A stretch of DNA of 64,000 nt from MR-S7 sp000400995 (GTDB lineage Bacteria > Pseudomonadota > Gammaproteobacteria > Burkholderiales > Burkholderiaceae_C): positions 2,914,001-2,978,000 of the forward strand of contig NZ_CP152342.1 of assembly GCF_045291395.1 (NCBI RefSeq), given 5' to 3'. The translations under genes were made by a program, and so were the position numbers. The notes under the pieces are model-generated. The model ran no database searches and had not been told where the DNA came from. It saw only the letters and a list, made by a program, of their open reading frames with translations. Positions 1 through 7,718 of this stretch are shown in pieces (position 1 is the first letter of the stretch; each line of letters starts with the position of its first letter).

Positions 1-480
1 GCCCAGCTTGTGCACACAGGAGCACAGGTCGAGCTCGTCGCTGCGGGGGCGGAAGTCCGCATGGCCGCCCGTCTGCGACAGCGCCTTGCCGGACGGGAAG
101 ATGCGCGGCCCGCTGATGAGCCCCGTGCGGACCGCCTCGGCCAGCGACCAGTCGGCCCCGCCCGCGTCGCGCACGCTCGTGAAGCCGCGTCCCAGCATCG
201 CCTGCATGATGGGCAGCGCCCGCAGCATGGTGAGCACGTTGGGCAGTCTGGCCACGTTGCCCAGGTTGAACGACGAGGCCACCGTGTGCACGTGGCAGTC
301 GATCATGCCGGGCATCACCGTGAGGCCCGCGGCATCCACCACCTCGGCGCCCTCGGGCACCTGCAGCCCCGCGCCTATGGCGGCGATGCGCCCGCCCTCC
401 ACGAGCACCGAATGGCCGGCATGCATGGTGAGGGTATGGACGTCCAGAACGTTGCCGTTCGCGATAAACAAGGGGGTCAT
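1..480 (-). CDS. Amidohydrolase family protein, N-terminal part (runs off the window)
   Basis: The reading frame opens with ATG at 480 and stays open to base 1, giving the first 160 residues of a larger enzyme. It starts with the small beta-sandwich typical of amidohydrolases (LFIANGNVLDV, then VLVEGGRIAAIG). The metal-binding D-C-H-V-H-T motif follows at residues 61-66, the HxH signature that begins the catalytic TIM barrel, and then FTSVRDAGGADW. Family knowledge: such proteins are metal-dependent hydrolases of cyclic amides, dipeptides or similar C-N bonds. The substrate cannot be named because the active-site half lies outside the window. It is transcribed away from the LysR gene at 655, so that regulator may control it. 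Confidence 0.85.
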   Translation of the reverse strand, partial: MTPLFIANGNVLDVHTLTMHAGHSVLVEGGRIAAIGAGLQVPEGAEVVDAAGLTVMPGMIDCHVHTVASSFNLGNVARLPNVLTMLRALPIMQAMLGRGFTSVRDAGGADWSLAEAVRTGLISGPRIFPSGKALSQTGGHADFRPRSDELDLCSCVHKLG

Positions 481-654
481 GAACTCGGGCGGATACGGTT
501 ACGATTTCAAAATACTCATGGCCCATGCGGCATGGACATTTCAGGAAGACGCGTATGCACACCCCTTCCGGAACGCGTTTATCGATCCATTCGAGCCATC
601 GAGCAACCGCCTAAAATCTCACCAGTCCATGAGCAATACTCATAGCCTCCCGCC
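481..654. promoter_or_regulatory. Divergent intergenic region, LysR/amidohydrolase
   Basis: This 174-bp gap separates the divergent amidohydrolase and LysR genes. It contains a short perfect inverted repeat, CCATG-CGG-CATGG, at 523-535. It also has two near-identical direct repeats (AATACTCAT followed by GGCC or AGCC) near 511 and 634. LysR proteins commonly bind such dyads between divergent genes. The assignment is inference from position and symmetry only; no convincing -35/-10 pair was identified. Confidence 0.35.
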
Positions 655-1617
655 ATGCGCCGCCTCTGCCCCACGATTTCGGAACTGAATGCCTTCCACT
701 CCGCGGCCAAGCACCTCGCGTTCACGATGGCCGCCAGGGAGCTGTGCGTGACGCAAAGCGCCATCAGCCGCCACATCGCCTCGCTGGAGGACTACCTCGG
801 GCAGAAGCTGTTTCTGCGCAAGTCCACGGGGCTCGAGCTCACCGATGCCGGGGCCACCTACCTGAACACCACGCGCCCCGCGATGGCCGCGCTGGAATCG
901 GCCACGGCCCAGCTCATGTCGTACGGGGGTGCGGGCGGCGCGCTCAACCTCTCGGTGCCGCCCACGTTCGCAGCGCAATGGCTGTTCCCGCGGCTGGGGC
1001 ACTTCAAGCGCACGCTGCCGCAGGTCACGCTGAACTTCGTGCGCTACCAGCACGCGCACGACTTCTCCGTCCCGCACGACTTCGACGCCGCCATCCAGTA
1101 CGGCTACGGCAACTGGCCCAGCGCCAATGCGCGCTACCTGATCGGCAAGGAAACCAGCATCGTCTGCAGCCCGCAGCTGCGCGACACGCTGGCGCTACGC
1201 GCGCCCGCCGACCTGGAGCGCGCGACGCTGCTGCAGCACATCGAGGTGCCGCTGGCCTGGCAGGACTGGCTGGAGGCCCACGGCTGCGACGCCAGCGGCA
1301 GCCGCTTCGGCCCGGGATTCAACCTCTACTCATTGATCATCCGGGCGGCCGTGTCGGGCTTCGGCGTGGGCATCGTGCCCACCTGCCTCGTAGAGGACGA
1401 ACTGCAGGCAGGCAGCCTCGTGGAGCCCTTCGGCAACCGCTTCGACAGCCCGCTGGGCTATTACCTGTGCGCGCCCAGCGCGCGCACCAACCTCTCGGTC
1501 TACAAGCTCGTGAGCGCATGGCTGGAGCACTGCTGCAACCATGCCGACGGCGGGGCGGCCGCCGGCGGCCAATGCCTGTTCTGCAGCGCGCCGCCGCCTC
1601 CGCTGCGCCAAGCATGA
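655..1617 (+). CDS. LysR-family transcriptional regulator (GcvA-like)
   Basis: A 320-residue protein with the standard LysR layout. An N-terminal winged helix-turn-helix occupies about residues 8-66 (ELNAFHSAAKHLAFTMAARE, then TQSAISRHIASLE). A two-lobed effector-binding domain runs from about residue 95 to 300. The motifs LFLRKSTGLELTDAG and FPRLGHFKRTLPQVTL resemble the GcvA subgroup. It lies divergent from the amidohydrolase gene, which is the usual target arrangement. The effector is unknown. The stop codon sits at the edge of the dispersed palindromic repeat, and the last residues are Ala/Pro-rich and poorly conserved in appearance. Confidence 0.9.
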   Translation: MRRLCPTISELNAFHSAAKHLAFTMAARELCVTQSAISRHIASLEDYLGQKLFLRKSTGLELTDAGATYLNTTRPAMAALESATAQLMSYGGAGGALNLSVPPTFAAQWLFPRLGHFKRTLPQVTLNFVRYQHAHDFSVPHDFDAAIQYGYGNWPSANARYLIGKETSIVCSPQLRDTLALRAPADLERATLLQHIEVPLAWQDWLEAHGCDASGSRFGPGFNLYSLIIRAAVSGFGVGIVPTCLVEDELQAGSLVEPFGNRFDSPLGYYLCAPSARTNLSVYKLVSAWLEHCCNHADGGAAAGGQCLFCSAPPPPLRQA

Positions 1618-1662
1618 AAACAGCCCCTAGCGCTTGTCCATCAAGCGCTAGCAGCTATCAAA
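1616..1662. repeat. Comamonadaceae-type palindromic repeat, copy 1
   Basis: The core is TAGCGCTTG-TCCAT-CAAGCGCTA (arms 1628-1636 and 1642-1650, perfect), followed by GCAGCTATCAAAA. It lies between the convergent LysR and matB genes and could fold as a shared 3' hairpin for both. Confidence 0.85.
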
Positions 1663-1669
1663 ACCATAG

Positions 1670-3229
1670 TCAGGCGAACAACCCCTTGTGCTGCTCGCGC
1701 AGCAGGTTCTTCTGCACCTTGCCCATGGCGTTGCGCGGCAGCTCCGCCGTGACGAAGCAGCGCTTGGGGATCTTGAAGTTGGCCAGCTGGCTCTTGAGCG
1801 CGCCGATGATCGCCTCGCCATCGAGCTTCGCGCCGGGCCTGGGCGTAACCACTGCCACGCCCACTTCGCCGAAGTCCGGGTGCGGCACGCCGACCAGCGC
1901 GCTTTCGGCCACGCCGGGCATCTCGTTGATGTAGCCCTCGATCTCGGCCGGGTAGACGTTGTAGCCCCCGCTGATGATCAGGTCCTTGCTACGGCCTACG
2001 ATGCTCACGTAGCCGCGCTCGTCGACCTTGCCCACGTCGCCGGTCTTGAACCAGCCATCCGCCGTGAATTCTTCCGCCGTCTTCTCGGGCATGCGCCAGT
2101 AGCCCTTGAACACGTTGGGGCCTCGCACCTGGATGTTGCCGATCTCGCCCACGGGCACTTCCCCGCCCTTGTCATCCACCACGCGCAGGCCCACGCCGGG
2201 CAGCGGGAAGCCCACGGTGGAGCCGCGCCGCTCATCCTGCCCGCCGTAGCGCGCATCGGCCGCGTAGGGGTTGCTGGTCAGCATGATGGTTTCGCTCATG
2301 CCGTAGCGCTCCAGGATGGTGTGGCCGGTGCGGTCCTGCCATTCCTTGAAGGTTTCGATGAGCAGCGGCGCCGAGCCGGCGATGAACAGGCGCATGTGGC
2401 TGGCGGCGGCTTGGGTGAGCGCGGGCTCGGCCAGCATGCGCACGTAGAGCGTGGGCACGCCCATGAAGACGGTGGCGCGCGGCATGGCGGCGATGACGGC
2501 CTTGGGGTCGAATTTCGCCATCCAGATCATCTTGCTGCCGTTGATGAGCGCGCCGTGGATGGCCACGAACAGGCCGTGCACGTGGAAGATGGGCAGCGCG
2601 TGGATGAGCACGTCGCCGGGCTTCCAGCCCCAGTAGTCCTGGAGCACCTGCGCGTTCGACAGCAGGTTGCCGTGGGTGAGCATCGCGCCTTTGCTGCGGC
2701 CGGTGGTGCCGCTGGTGTAGAGGATGGCGGCGAGGTCGTCGGCCGCGCGCGCCACGGGCGTGTGTTCGTCGCCATGGTGCGCGGCGCGCTCCAGCAGGCT
2801 GCCGGTGCGGTCGTCGCCCAGGGTGAAGACGTGCTGCGTGCCGGCGGTGAAGGCGATCTTGGAGACCCAGCCGAAGTTGGCGGGCGTGCACACGACGACG
2901 GCGGGCTCGGCGTTGCCCACGAAGTATTCGATTTCGGCGCTCTGGTAGGCGGTGTTGAGCGGCAGGAACACGTAGCCCGCGCGCAGCGTGCCGAGGTACA
3001 GCAGCATGGCCTCGACGGATTTGTCTACCTGCACGGCCACGCGGCTGCCTTCGGGCAGCTTCAGCGAGGCCAGCAGGTTGGCGATGCGGGCGCTGGCGCG
3101 GTCCAGGTCGCGCCAGGTGTAGCGCAGCGGCTCGCCTGCCGCCGAGGTGGTTTCGACGGCGATCTGCTCCAGGTCGCGGGGGAAGGCGGCGCGCAGCGCC
3201 GTGAACAGGTTCTGGGAAGAGGAACTCAT
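1670..3229 (-). CDS. matB: Malonyl-CoA synthetase (acyl-CoA ligase, ANL superfamily)
   Basis: A 519-residue AMP-forming acyl-CoA ligase. The P-loop-like motif YTSGTTGRSKGAM, the adenylate-binding ERYGMSET, the hinge region GWFKTGDVG and the C-terminal catalytic lysine in LPRNAMGKVQKN are all present and ordered as in MatB. The frame is open further upstream, but the ATG at 3229 is chosen because the conserved ligase fold begins there and the preceding crotonase gene ends only 23 bp away. Role: malonate + CoA + ATP to malonyl-CoA in the cytoplasm. The malonyl-CoA decarboxylase in the same operon supports malonate over another short dicarboxylate. It is the last gene of the operon. Confidence 0.88.
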   Translation of the reverse strand: MSSSSQNLFTALRAAFPRDLEQIAVETTSAAGEPLRYTWRDLDRASARIANLLASLKLPEGSRVAVQVDKSVEAMLLYLGTLRAGYVFLPLNTAYQSAEIEYFVGNAEPAVVVCTPANFGWVSKIAFTAGTQHVFTLGDDRTGSLLERAAHHGDEHTPVARAADDLAAILYTSGTTGRSKGAMLTHGNLLSNAQVLQDYWGWKPGDVLIHALPIFHVHGLFVAIHGALINGSKMIWMAKFDPKAVIAAMPRATVFMGVPTLYVRMLAEPALTQAAASHMRLFIAGSAPLLIETFKEWQDRTGHTILERYGMSETIMLTSNPYAADARYGGQDERRGSTVGFPLPGVGLRVVDDKGGEVPVGEIGNIQVRGPNVFKGYWRMPEKTAEEFTADGWFKTGDVGKVDERGYVSIVGRSKDLIISGGYNVYPAEIEGYINEMPGVAESALVGVPHPDFGEVGVAVVTPRPGAKLDGEAIIGALKSQLANFKIPKRCFVTAELPRNAMGKVQKNLLREQHKGLFA

Positions 3230-3252
3230 GGTGTGCCAACCAAAAAGGACAG

Positions 3253-4071
3253 TCAGAAAACAGGGGGCCGCTTGGCCAGGAACGCCGCGATGCCTTCGCG
3301 GTGCTCTGCGCTGTCGGCGTAGGCGTAGGGGTCGTTTGCTACCGGATCGATAGCTGCTTGCGCTTGGTGGACGGGCGCTGGAGACCATTTCGATGCTTGA
3401 AGCGCCCGCAAGGTCTGCTTGTTGAGCCGCGCCGCGCCCGGCGCCAGCGCGGCGATGCGCAGCGCGCTGCCCAGCGCCTGGGCCTCCAGCAGGCCGGGCT
3501 CCACCACCTGGCTCAAAAAGCCGCGCTGCGCCATTTCGTGCGCGTTGAAGGTGGCGGCTTCCAGCAGCATCTGCCGCGCGGTGACCTCGCCCACGGCGCC
3601 GGCCACCAGTGCGGCCTCGCGCGGCGCCATGGGGAAGCCCAGCCGCGCGATGGGCGCGCCGAAGCGCGCGGAGGCGGCAGCGATGCGCACGTCGCAGCAG
3701 CTCGCGATCTCCACGCCCGCGCCCATGCAGGCGCCGGCGATGCGCGCGACGATGGGCACGTCGCATGCCAGCATCGCGCCCAGGCCGCCCCAGACGTCGT
3801 TCTCGTGGAAGTCGCGCAGGCTGTCGGGGTGGAAGCGGAAGGCGGGGTATTCGGAGATGTCGCCGCCCGCGCAGAAAGCCTCGCCCTCGCCTTCGATGAG
3901 CACGCAGCGCACGGTGGCGCTGCGCTGGATGTCTTCGAAGACGGCGCGCAGCGCGCGCCACATGCCGCGCGACATGGCGTTGAGCCGCCCCTCGTGGCGC
4001 AGCACCACGCGCACCACGCCACAGCCGGCCGCCTCTCCCGCGGCCTCGGCCGCCCGCACTTCACCTGTCAT
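3253..4071 (-). CDS. Crotonase-family protein (enoyl-CoA hydratase/isomerase) of the malonate operon
   Basis: A 272-residue crotonase-fold protein. It has the CoA-binding/oxyanion-hole segments EAFCAGGDISEY and GACMGAGVEIASCCDVRIA, then ARFGAPIARLGFPM and a C-terminal trimerisation helix ending IAAFLAKRPPVF. The ATG at 4071 is taken as the start; the open frame upstream reads low-complexity sequence. About 23 residues near the C-terminus (around SKWSPAPVHQAQAAIDPVAN) come from an inserted palindromic repeat, so this copy is longer than relatives and may have an altered final helix. It lies between the Bug receptor and matB genes. It could be a hydratase/isomerase, or a crotonase-type decarboxylase acting on malonyl- or methylmalonyl-CoA; the sequence does not decide. 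Confidence 0.82.
   Translation of the reverse strand: MTGEVRAAEAAGEAAGCGVVRVVLRHEGRLNAMSRGMWRALRAVFEDIQRSATVRCVLIEGEGEAFCAGGDISEYPAFRFHPDSLRDFHENDVWGGLGAMLACDVPIVARIAGACMGAGVEIASCCDVRIAAASARFGAPIARLGFPMAPREAALVAGAVGEVTARQMLLEAATFNAHEMAQRGFLSQVVEPGLLEAQALGSALRIAALAPGAARLNKQTLRALQASKWSPAPVHQAQAAIDPVANDPYAYADSAEHREGIAAFLAKRPPVF
3348..3392. repeat. Palindromic repeat inserted in frame inside the crotonase gene, copy 2
   Basis: The stretch runs CGATAGCTGCTTGCGCTTGG, then a short loop, then GGCGCTGGAGACCATTT. It is the reverse-orientation form of the intergenic repeat (ATAGCTGCTTGCGCTTG ... GCGCTGGAGNCCATTT). It lies wholly inside an open reading frame and adds about 23 codons without a stop. One half of the stem is degenerate. 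Confidence 0.75.
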
Positions 4072-4181
4072 ATCAGTTTTCCACGGCGCTACGCGCGCAA
4101 CCGATGAAACTGGCGCTTCCCAAGCGCGGGCAGCCGCGCAAGGGCCTGGGCCGGCCGCGCCACCCCACCGCGCTGGCTGCG

Positions 4182-4237
4182 TCCCCCTTCCCCTAGCGCG
4201 AAGCATGTAGAGAGAAGGGGGAAGCCGCGAAGCGGCT
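4182..4237. repeat. Second type of intergenic inverted repeat
   Basis: An inverted repeat with outer arms TCCCCCTT (4182-4189) and AAGGGGGA (4215-4222), followed by a tight hairpin AGCCGC-GAA-GCGGCT (4223-4237). The string GGGGAAGCCGCGAAGCGGCT followed by CAGGGGG is one I recognise as scattered between genes in Comamonadaceae. It occupies most of the 186-bp gap between the Bug receptor and crotonase genes and may attenuate or process the operon transcript. Confidence 0.55.
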
Positions 4238-4257
4238 CAGGGGGTTGTCGTTTCATC

Positions 4258-5280
4258 TCAATCCATCTTGGCGCCGGAGGCCTTCACCACCTGCGCCCAG
4301 CGCTTGATTTCGCTGCTGACCATCTTGCCGAAGTCCTGCGGGCTCAGGGTGCCGAACTCGGCGCCATTGCTGGCCCAGATGGCCTTGATCTCCTCGGCGG
4401 CGCCGCATTTGCGGACTTCCTCGACGATGCGCGCCTGCACGTCGGCCGGCGTGCCCTTGGGCGCCCACAGGCCGTACCAGGTGGTGACGGTGTAGTCGGG
4501 CAGCCCGACCTCGGCGGCGCAAGGCACGTTGGGGAATGCCGGGTTGCGCTTGCCGCCCGAGACCATCAGCGGCTTGATGCGCCCGGCCTTGATGTGGGTC
4601 GCCGAGGAGCCCAGTCCGTCGAACATCATGTCCACCTGCCCGCCTACGAGGTCGCGCAGCGCGGGGCCCGCACCGGTGTAGGGAATGTGGGTGATGAAGG
4701 TCTTGGTCTGCTGCTTGAACAGCTCGCCCGCCATGTGGTGCGACGTGCCCGGCCCGGCCGAGCCGTAGTTGAGCAGGCCAGGGTTGCGGCGCACCCGCTC
4801 CATGAAGGCCTGGTAGTCGGCCTCCGGCACGTTCTTGGGGTTGACCACCAGCACCTGCGGCACGTCCGCCAACAGGGCCAGGGGGATGAAGTCCTTTTCG
4901 AGGTCGTAGTCCAGCTTGGGGTACATCGACGGGGCGATGGTGTGGTGCACCGCGCCCATGAACAGCGTATAGCCGTCGCCGTGCGCCTTGGCCGCGTAGC
5001 TCGCGCCCACCGTGCCGCCCGCGCCGCCGCGGTTGTCGATCACCAGCGTCTTGCCCGTGTTCTTGGCGAACTGCGCCGACAGCGGGCGCGCGAACGCGTC
5101 GGTGCCGCCGCCTGCGGGAAAGGGCACCACGAGGTTCACCGGCTTGCTCGGCCATGCGGCGGCGCCTTGCGCCCACGCCCCGCCGGCCGCAGCCGCCAGG
5201 CCCGCCGCACCTGCGGCGCGCAGCATGTCGCGCCGCCGTGGCAGGCCCGTGAACAGGGTGGTGTCGTCTCTCTCTTGCAT
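4258..5280 (-). CDS. Bug-family (TctC) periplasmic substrate-binding receptor, probably for malonate
   Basis: A 340-residue receptor of the tripartite tricarboxylate transporter type. The N-terminus carries a twin-arginine signal (PRRRDMLRAAGAAGLAAAAGG, cut near AWAQ). The mature part shows the Bug signatures PSKPVNLVVPFPAGGGTD, VIDNRGGAGG, NYGSAGPGTSHHMAGE and IPYTGAGPALRDLVGGQVD. The position between malonyl-CoA decarboxylase and malonyl-CoA synthetase suggests the ligand is malonate; that is inference. No TctA/TctB membrane genes lie in the window, so the partner transporter must be elsewhere. A strong start is given by CAAGGAGACAAAGCG before the ATG. Confidence 0.88.
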   Translation of the reverse strand: MQERDDTTLFTGLPRRRDMLRAAGAAGLAAAAGGAWAQGAAAWPSKPVNLVVPFPAGGGTDAFARPLSAQFAKNTGKTLVIDNRGGAGGTVGASYAAKAHGDGYTLFMGAVHHTIAPSMYPKLDYDLEKDFIPLALLADVPQVLVVNPKNVPEADYQAFMERVRRNPGLLNYGSAGPGTSHHMAGELFKQQTKTFITHIPYTGAGPALRDLVGGQVDMMFDGLGSSATHIKAGRIKPLMVSGGKRNPAFPNVPCAAEVGLPDYTVTTWYGLWAPKGTPADVQARIVEEVRKCGAAEEIKAIWASNGAEFGTLSPQDFGKMVSSEIKRWAQVVKASGAKMD

Positions 5281-5355
5281 CGCTTTGTCTCCTTGCGGTT
5301 ATGGAACGGGAACAGATAGGCGCCTGCACGGCGCTCTTGGAATGTACTCAGAAGC

Positions 5356-6813
5356 TCAGTCGCGGCACAGGCCGTCGATGTCGCTCGATACCGGCACGCG
5401 GCCCTCGGCCAGCATGCCGCGATGCCGGTCGATGCGCTTGAGGTCATACACGTAGTTGACCATGAGGCCGAACGATTGCTTGAGGCCCTTGGCCGAGGGG
5501 TCGCCCGCCCAGTTCAGGCGTTCCACGCGGGCGCCGTTGCCCAGGTGGAAGCGCGCCACGGGGTCCACGGGCTTGCCGTCGTTCAGCTCGCGGCCCAGGT
5601 AGCGCGCGGCGCATTGCAGCAGCAGCTGGCGCACGGGCGACTTCGGGGGCAGCTCCAGCGCGTTGTCCGCCGCGGCCAGCACGTGGGTGAGCTGCGGCGG
5701 CTCGAAGCCTACGGCGCGGCCCAGTTCGGCGCGCTGCTTGTCGTCCAGCCGCTCCATCTGCGCGGCGCCGTTCTTGGACAGCCAGGAGCGGAAGCCCGGA
5801 ATGGGCGACAGCGTGGCGAAGGTGCGCAGGCGCGGGAACTCGGCGGTGAGCGTCTCCACCACGTGCTTGATGAGCGAGTCGCCGAAGCTCACGCCGCGCA
5901 GCCCCGTCTGGGTGTTGCTGATCGAATAGAAGATGGCCGTGGTGGCCCGCTTGATGTCCTCCGGAGCGGCCGATTCGTCCAGCAGCGGCGTGATGCTCTC
6001 GGAGATCTCGTTGACCAATGCCACCTCGACGAAGATCAGCGGCTCGCCCGGCAGGCGCGGATGGAAGAAGCCGTAGCAGCGGCGGTCGCTGTCCAGCCGG
6101 TTCTTCAGGTCGGCCCAGCTGCGGATGTCGTGCACGGCCTCGTACTTGATGAGCTTCTCGATCAGCGAGGCGGGCGAGTCCCACGACAGGCGCTTGAGCT
6201 CCAGGAAGGCCACGTCGAACCAGGTGGCGAAAAGCTGCTCCAGTTCGGCCTCCAGCGGCAGCAGGCGCTTGTCGCCCTTGAGCTGCGGCAGCATCTCGGC
6301 GCGCAGATCCACCAGGAAGCGCATGCCTTCGGGGAACACGGCGAAGCGCTGCAGCAGTCGCGTGCGCGGCGAGACCAGCGCGCGGCGCAGGTGGGCCTCG
6401 GCCTGCGGCGCGTCGGCCGTGCCGGCGGCGGCTTCGTAGCGCTGCTGGGCGGACTTGAAGCGCGTGGCGTCGGGAGCGAACTGCTCGCACATCAGCAGCC
6501 ACATGTCGCGCCGCTCCTCGGGCGCGGCCTCGGCGTACCAGGCGGCGACGAGCTGCGCGCGGCGCCCGCCCTCGATCTCGCTCACGCGCGGAGCCACCAC
6601 CTCCTGCAAGTCGGCCAGCACGCGGCGCAGCGCGCGCGGCGACAGGGCCTCGCCGCTCTTGCGCAGCGTGGCCTGCAGGCGCTCGTGCGTGGAGCGTTCG
6701 GGCGCGGCGGCCTTGGGTGCGGCGGCGCCCTCCTCTTTCGCGGCGGCGGCCTTGCCATCGGCGGACCGCAGGCGGCCGACGTTGCGCGAGATCCAGGTGG
6801 AGGCGGCGTTCAT
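5356..6813 (-). CDS. matA: Malonyl-CoA decarboxylase
   Basis: A 485-residue protein of the malonyl-CoA decarboxylase family, which converts malonyl-CoA to acetyl-CoA and CO2. An N-terminal helical domain (about residues 40-175) is followed by the GNAT-like catalytic domain. Recognisable segments are MRFLVDLRAEMLPQLKGD, CYGFFHPRLPGEPLIFVEVA, FYSISNTQTGLRGVSFGD and the active-site region FATLSPIPGFRSWL. Near the C-terminus comes VARFHLGNGARVERLNWAGD. The ATG at 6813 overlaps the stop of the GntR gene (ATGA), so the two are translationally coupled. With matB it makes a two-step route from malonate to acetyl-CoA. The open frame upstream of 6813 is antisense noise within matR. Confidence 0.93.
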   Translation of the reverse strand: MNAASTWISRNVGRLRSADGKAAAAKEEGAAAPKAAAPERSTHERLQATLRKSGEALSPRALRRVLADLQEVVAPRVSEIEGGRRAQLVAAWYAEAAPEERRDMWLLMCEQFAPDATRFKSAQQRYEAAAGTADAPQAEAHLRRALVSPRTRLLQRFAVFPEGMRFLVDLRAEMLPQLKGDKRLLPLEAELEQLFATWFDVAFLELKRLSWDSPASLIEKLIKYEAVHDIRSWADLKNRLDSDRRCYGFFHPRLPGEPLIFVEVALVNEISESITPLLDESAAPEDIKRATTAIFYSISNTQTGLRGVSFGDSLIKHVVETLTAEFPRLRTFATLSPIPGFRSWLSKNGAAQMERLDDKQRAELGRAVGFEPPQLTHVLAAADNALELPPKSPVRQLLLQCAARYLGRELNDGKPVDPVARFHLGNGARVERLNWAGDPSAKGLKQSFGLMVNYVYDLKRIDRHRGMLAEGRVPVSSDIDGLCRD

Positions 6814-7478
6814 GGTGCTATCCGGGAGGGGTGGTTGCGGGCGAGTTCGCGCAGCGCATCGCGCTGCGCGAGAACGTGGTTGCGCATGGTCAGCTCGGCG
6901 TCGGGAGCGTCGCCGCGCTTGAGCGCGGCGAACATGGCCAGGTGTTCGGACAGGCTTTGCTGCAGGCGGCCGGGCAGGTGCAGCGTCTGGTGCCGCGCCA
7001 GGCGCAGGATCTTGCGCAGGTCGCCGATCACCTGGGCCAGCCAGCGGTTGTCGGCCAGGGTGATGAAGGCCTCGTGGATCGCGTAGTTGGCTTCGTAGTA
7101 CTCGGTGATGCGGCCCGCCTCGGCGTGCTCGCGCAGGCGCCGGTGCAGCACTTCCAGCGCGGCGATGTCGGCCGCGCCCGCGCGCTCGGTGGCCTCGTAG
7201 GCGGCGCGGCCCTCCAGCAACGCGATCACGGGGAAGATCTCCTGCACGTCGCGCTCGGTGATCTCGGCCACGAAGCAGCCCCGGCGCGGCTCGTGGCGCA
7301 GCAGCCCCTCGGCCACCAGCACCTTGAGCGCCTCGCGCAGCGGCGTGCGCGACACCGCCAGCCGCTCGCACAGCGCCGCCTCGTCCAGGAACGCGCCCGG
7401 CGCCAGCTCTCCCGCGAAGATCTGCTCGCGCAGCCGCTCGGCGGCCTGGTCGTGCATGGAATTGGCGGTGGGGCGCAT
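6810..7478 (-). CDS. matR: GntR-family (FadR/FCD type) regulator of malonate catabolism
   Basis: A GntR winged helix-turn-helix (AAERLREQIFAGELAPGAFL ... ERLAVSRTPLREALKVL) is followed by an all-helical FCD effector domain with metal-site histidines around YAIHEAFI and SEHLAMF. It is first in the operon and overlaps matA by 4 bp, the arrangement described for MatR, which represses mat genes until malonate is present. The start is uncertain: ATG at 7478 is given here; an in-frame TTG at 7535 and an ATG at 7457 are alternatives, none with a clear ribosome-binding site. The palindrome at 7538-7561 just upstream is a likely operator. Confidence 0.88.
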   Translation of the reverse strand: MRPTANSMHDQAAERLREQIFAGELAPGAFLDEAALCERLAVSRTPLREALKVLVAEGLLRHEPRRGCFVAEITERDVQEIFPVIALLEGRAAYEATERAGAADIAALEVLHRRLREHAEAGRITEYYEANYAIHEAFITLADNRWLAQVIGDLRKILRLARHQTLHLPGRLQQSLSEHLAMFAALKRGDAPDAELTMRNHVLAQRDALRELARNHPSRIAP

Positions 7479-7537
7479 GGCGTGCTGGGTTATCTGGGCA
7501 TCAATGGCAGGCAAATCGGCGGGAAGACGCGGCAACT

Positions 7538-7561
7538 TTCATAATTTTCGATAATTATGAA
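7538..7561. promoter_or_regulatory. Candidate MatR operator
   Basis: A perfect inverted repeat TTCATAATT-TTCGAT-AATTATGAA, with 9-bp arms and 6-bp spacer, in an AT-rich island of otherwise GC-rich DNA, upstream of matR. GntR/FCD proteins bind dyads of this size, and autoregulation of the operon is expected. Binding is inferred, not shown. Confidence 0.6.
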
Positions 7562-7675
7562 GATTTCGCCTGCGGCCGTGTTGGGGGAAACACCCAACCA
7601 GGCCAAATGATGCGAAGTTGCAACGGTCCGCTGCGGGTGGCAGCGCAGCCACCCCGTCAGCAGGCTGTCAATAAC

Positions 7676-7718
7676 AATAGCTGCCAGCGCTTGACTGGAA
7701 AGCCTTTCAGGCCGTTTT
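7676..7718. repeat. Palindromic repeat overlapping the lgt 3' end, copy 3
   Basis: Reads AATAGCTGCCAGCGCTTGAC then a degenerate second arm and CAGGCCGTTTT. The lgt stop codon (7707-7709) and its last codons lie within the repeat, so the repeat has become the gene's 3' end. Confidence 0.65.

Noticed and set aside
8..688. Plus-strand open frames over the first 690 bases
   Set aside because: They are antisense to the amidohydrolase gene, which carries the DCHVHT motif on the minus strand, and have no recognisable domains.
5356..7371. A 671-residue form of malonyl-CoA decarboxylase
   Set aside because: The extra N-terminus is an alternative-frame reading of matR; the ATG at 6813 in an ATGA overlap gives the normal family length.
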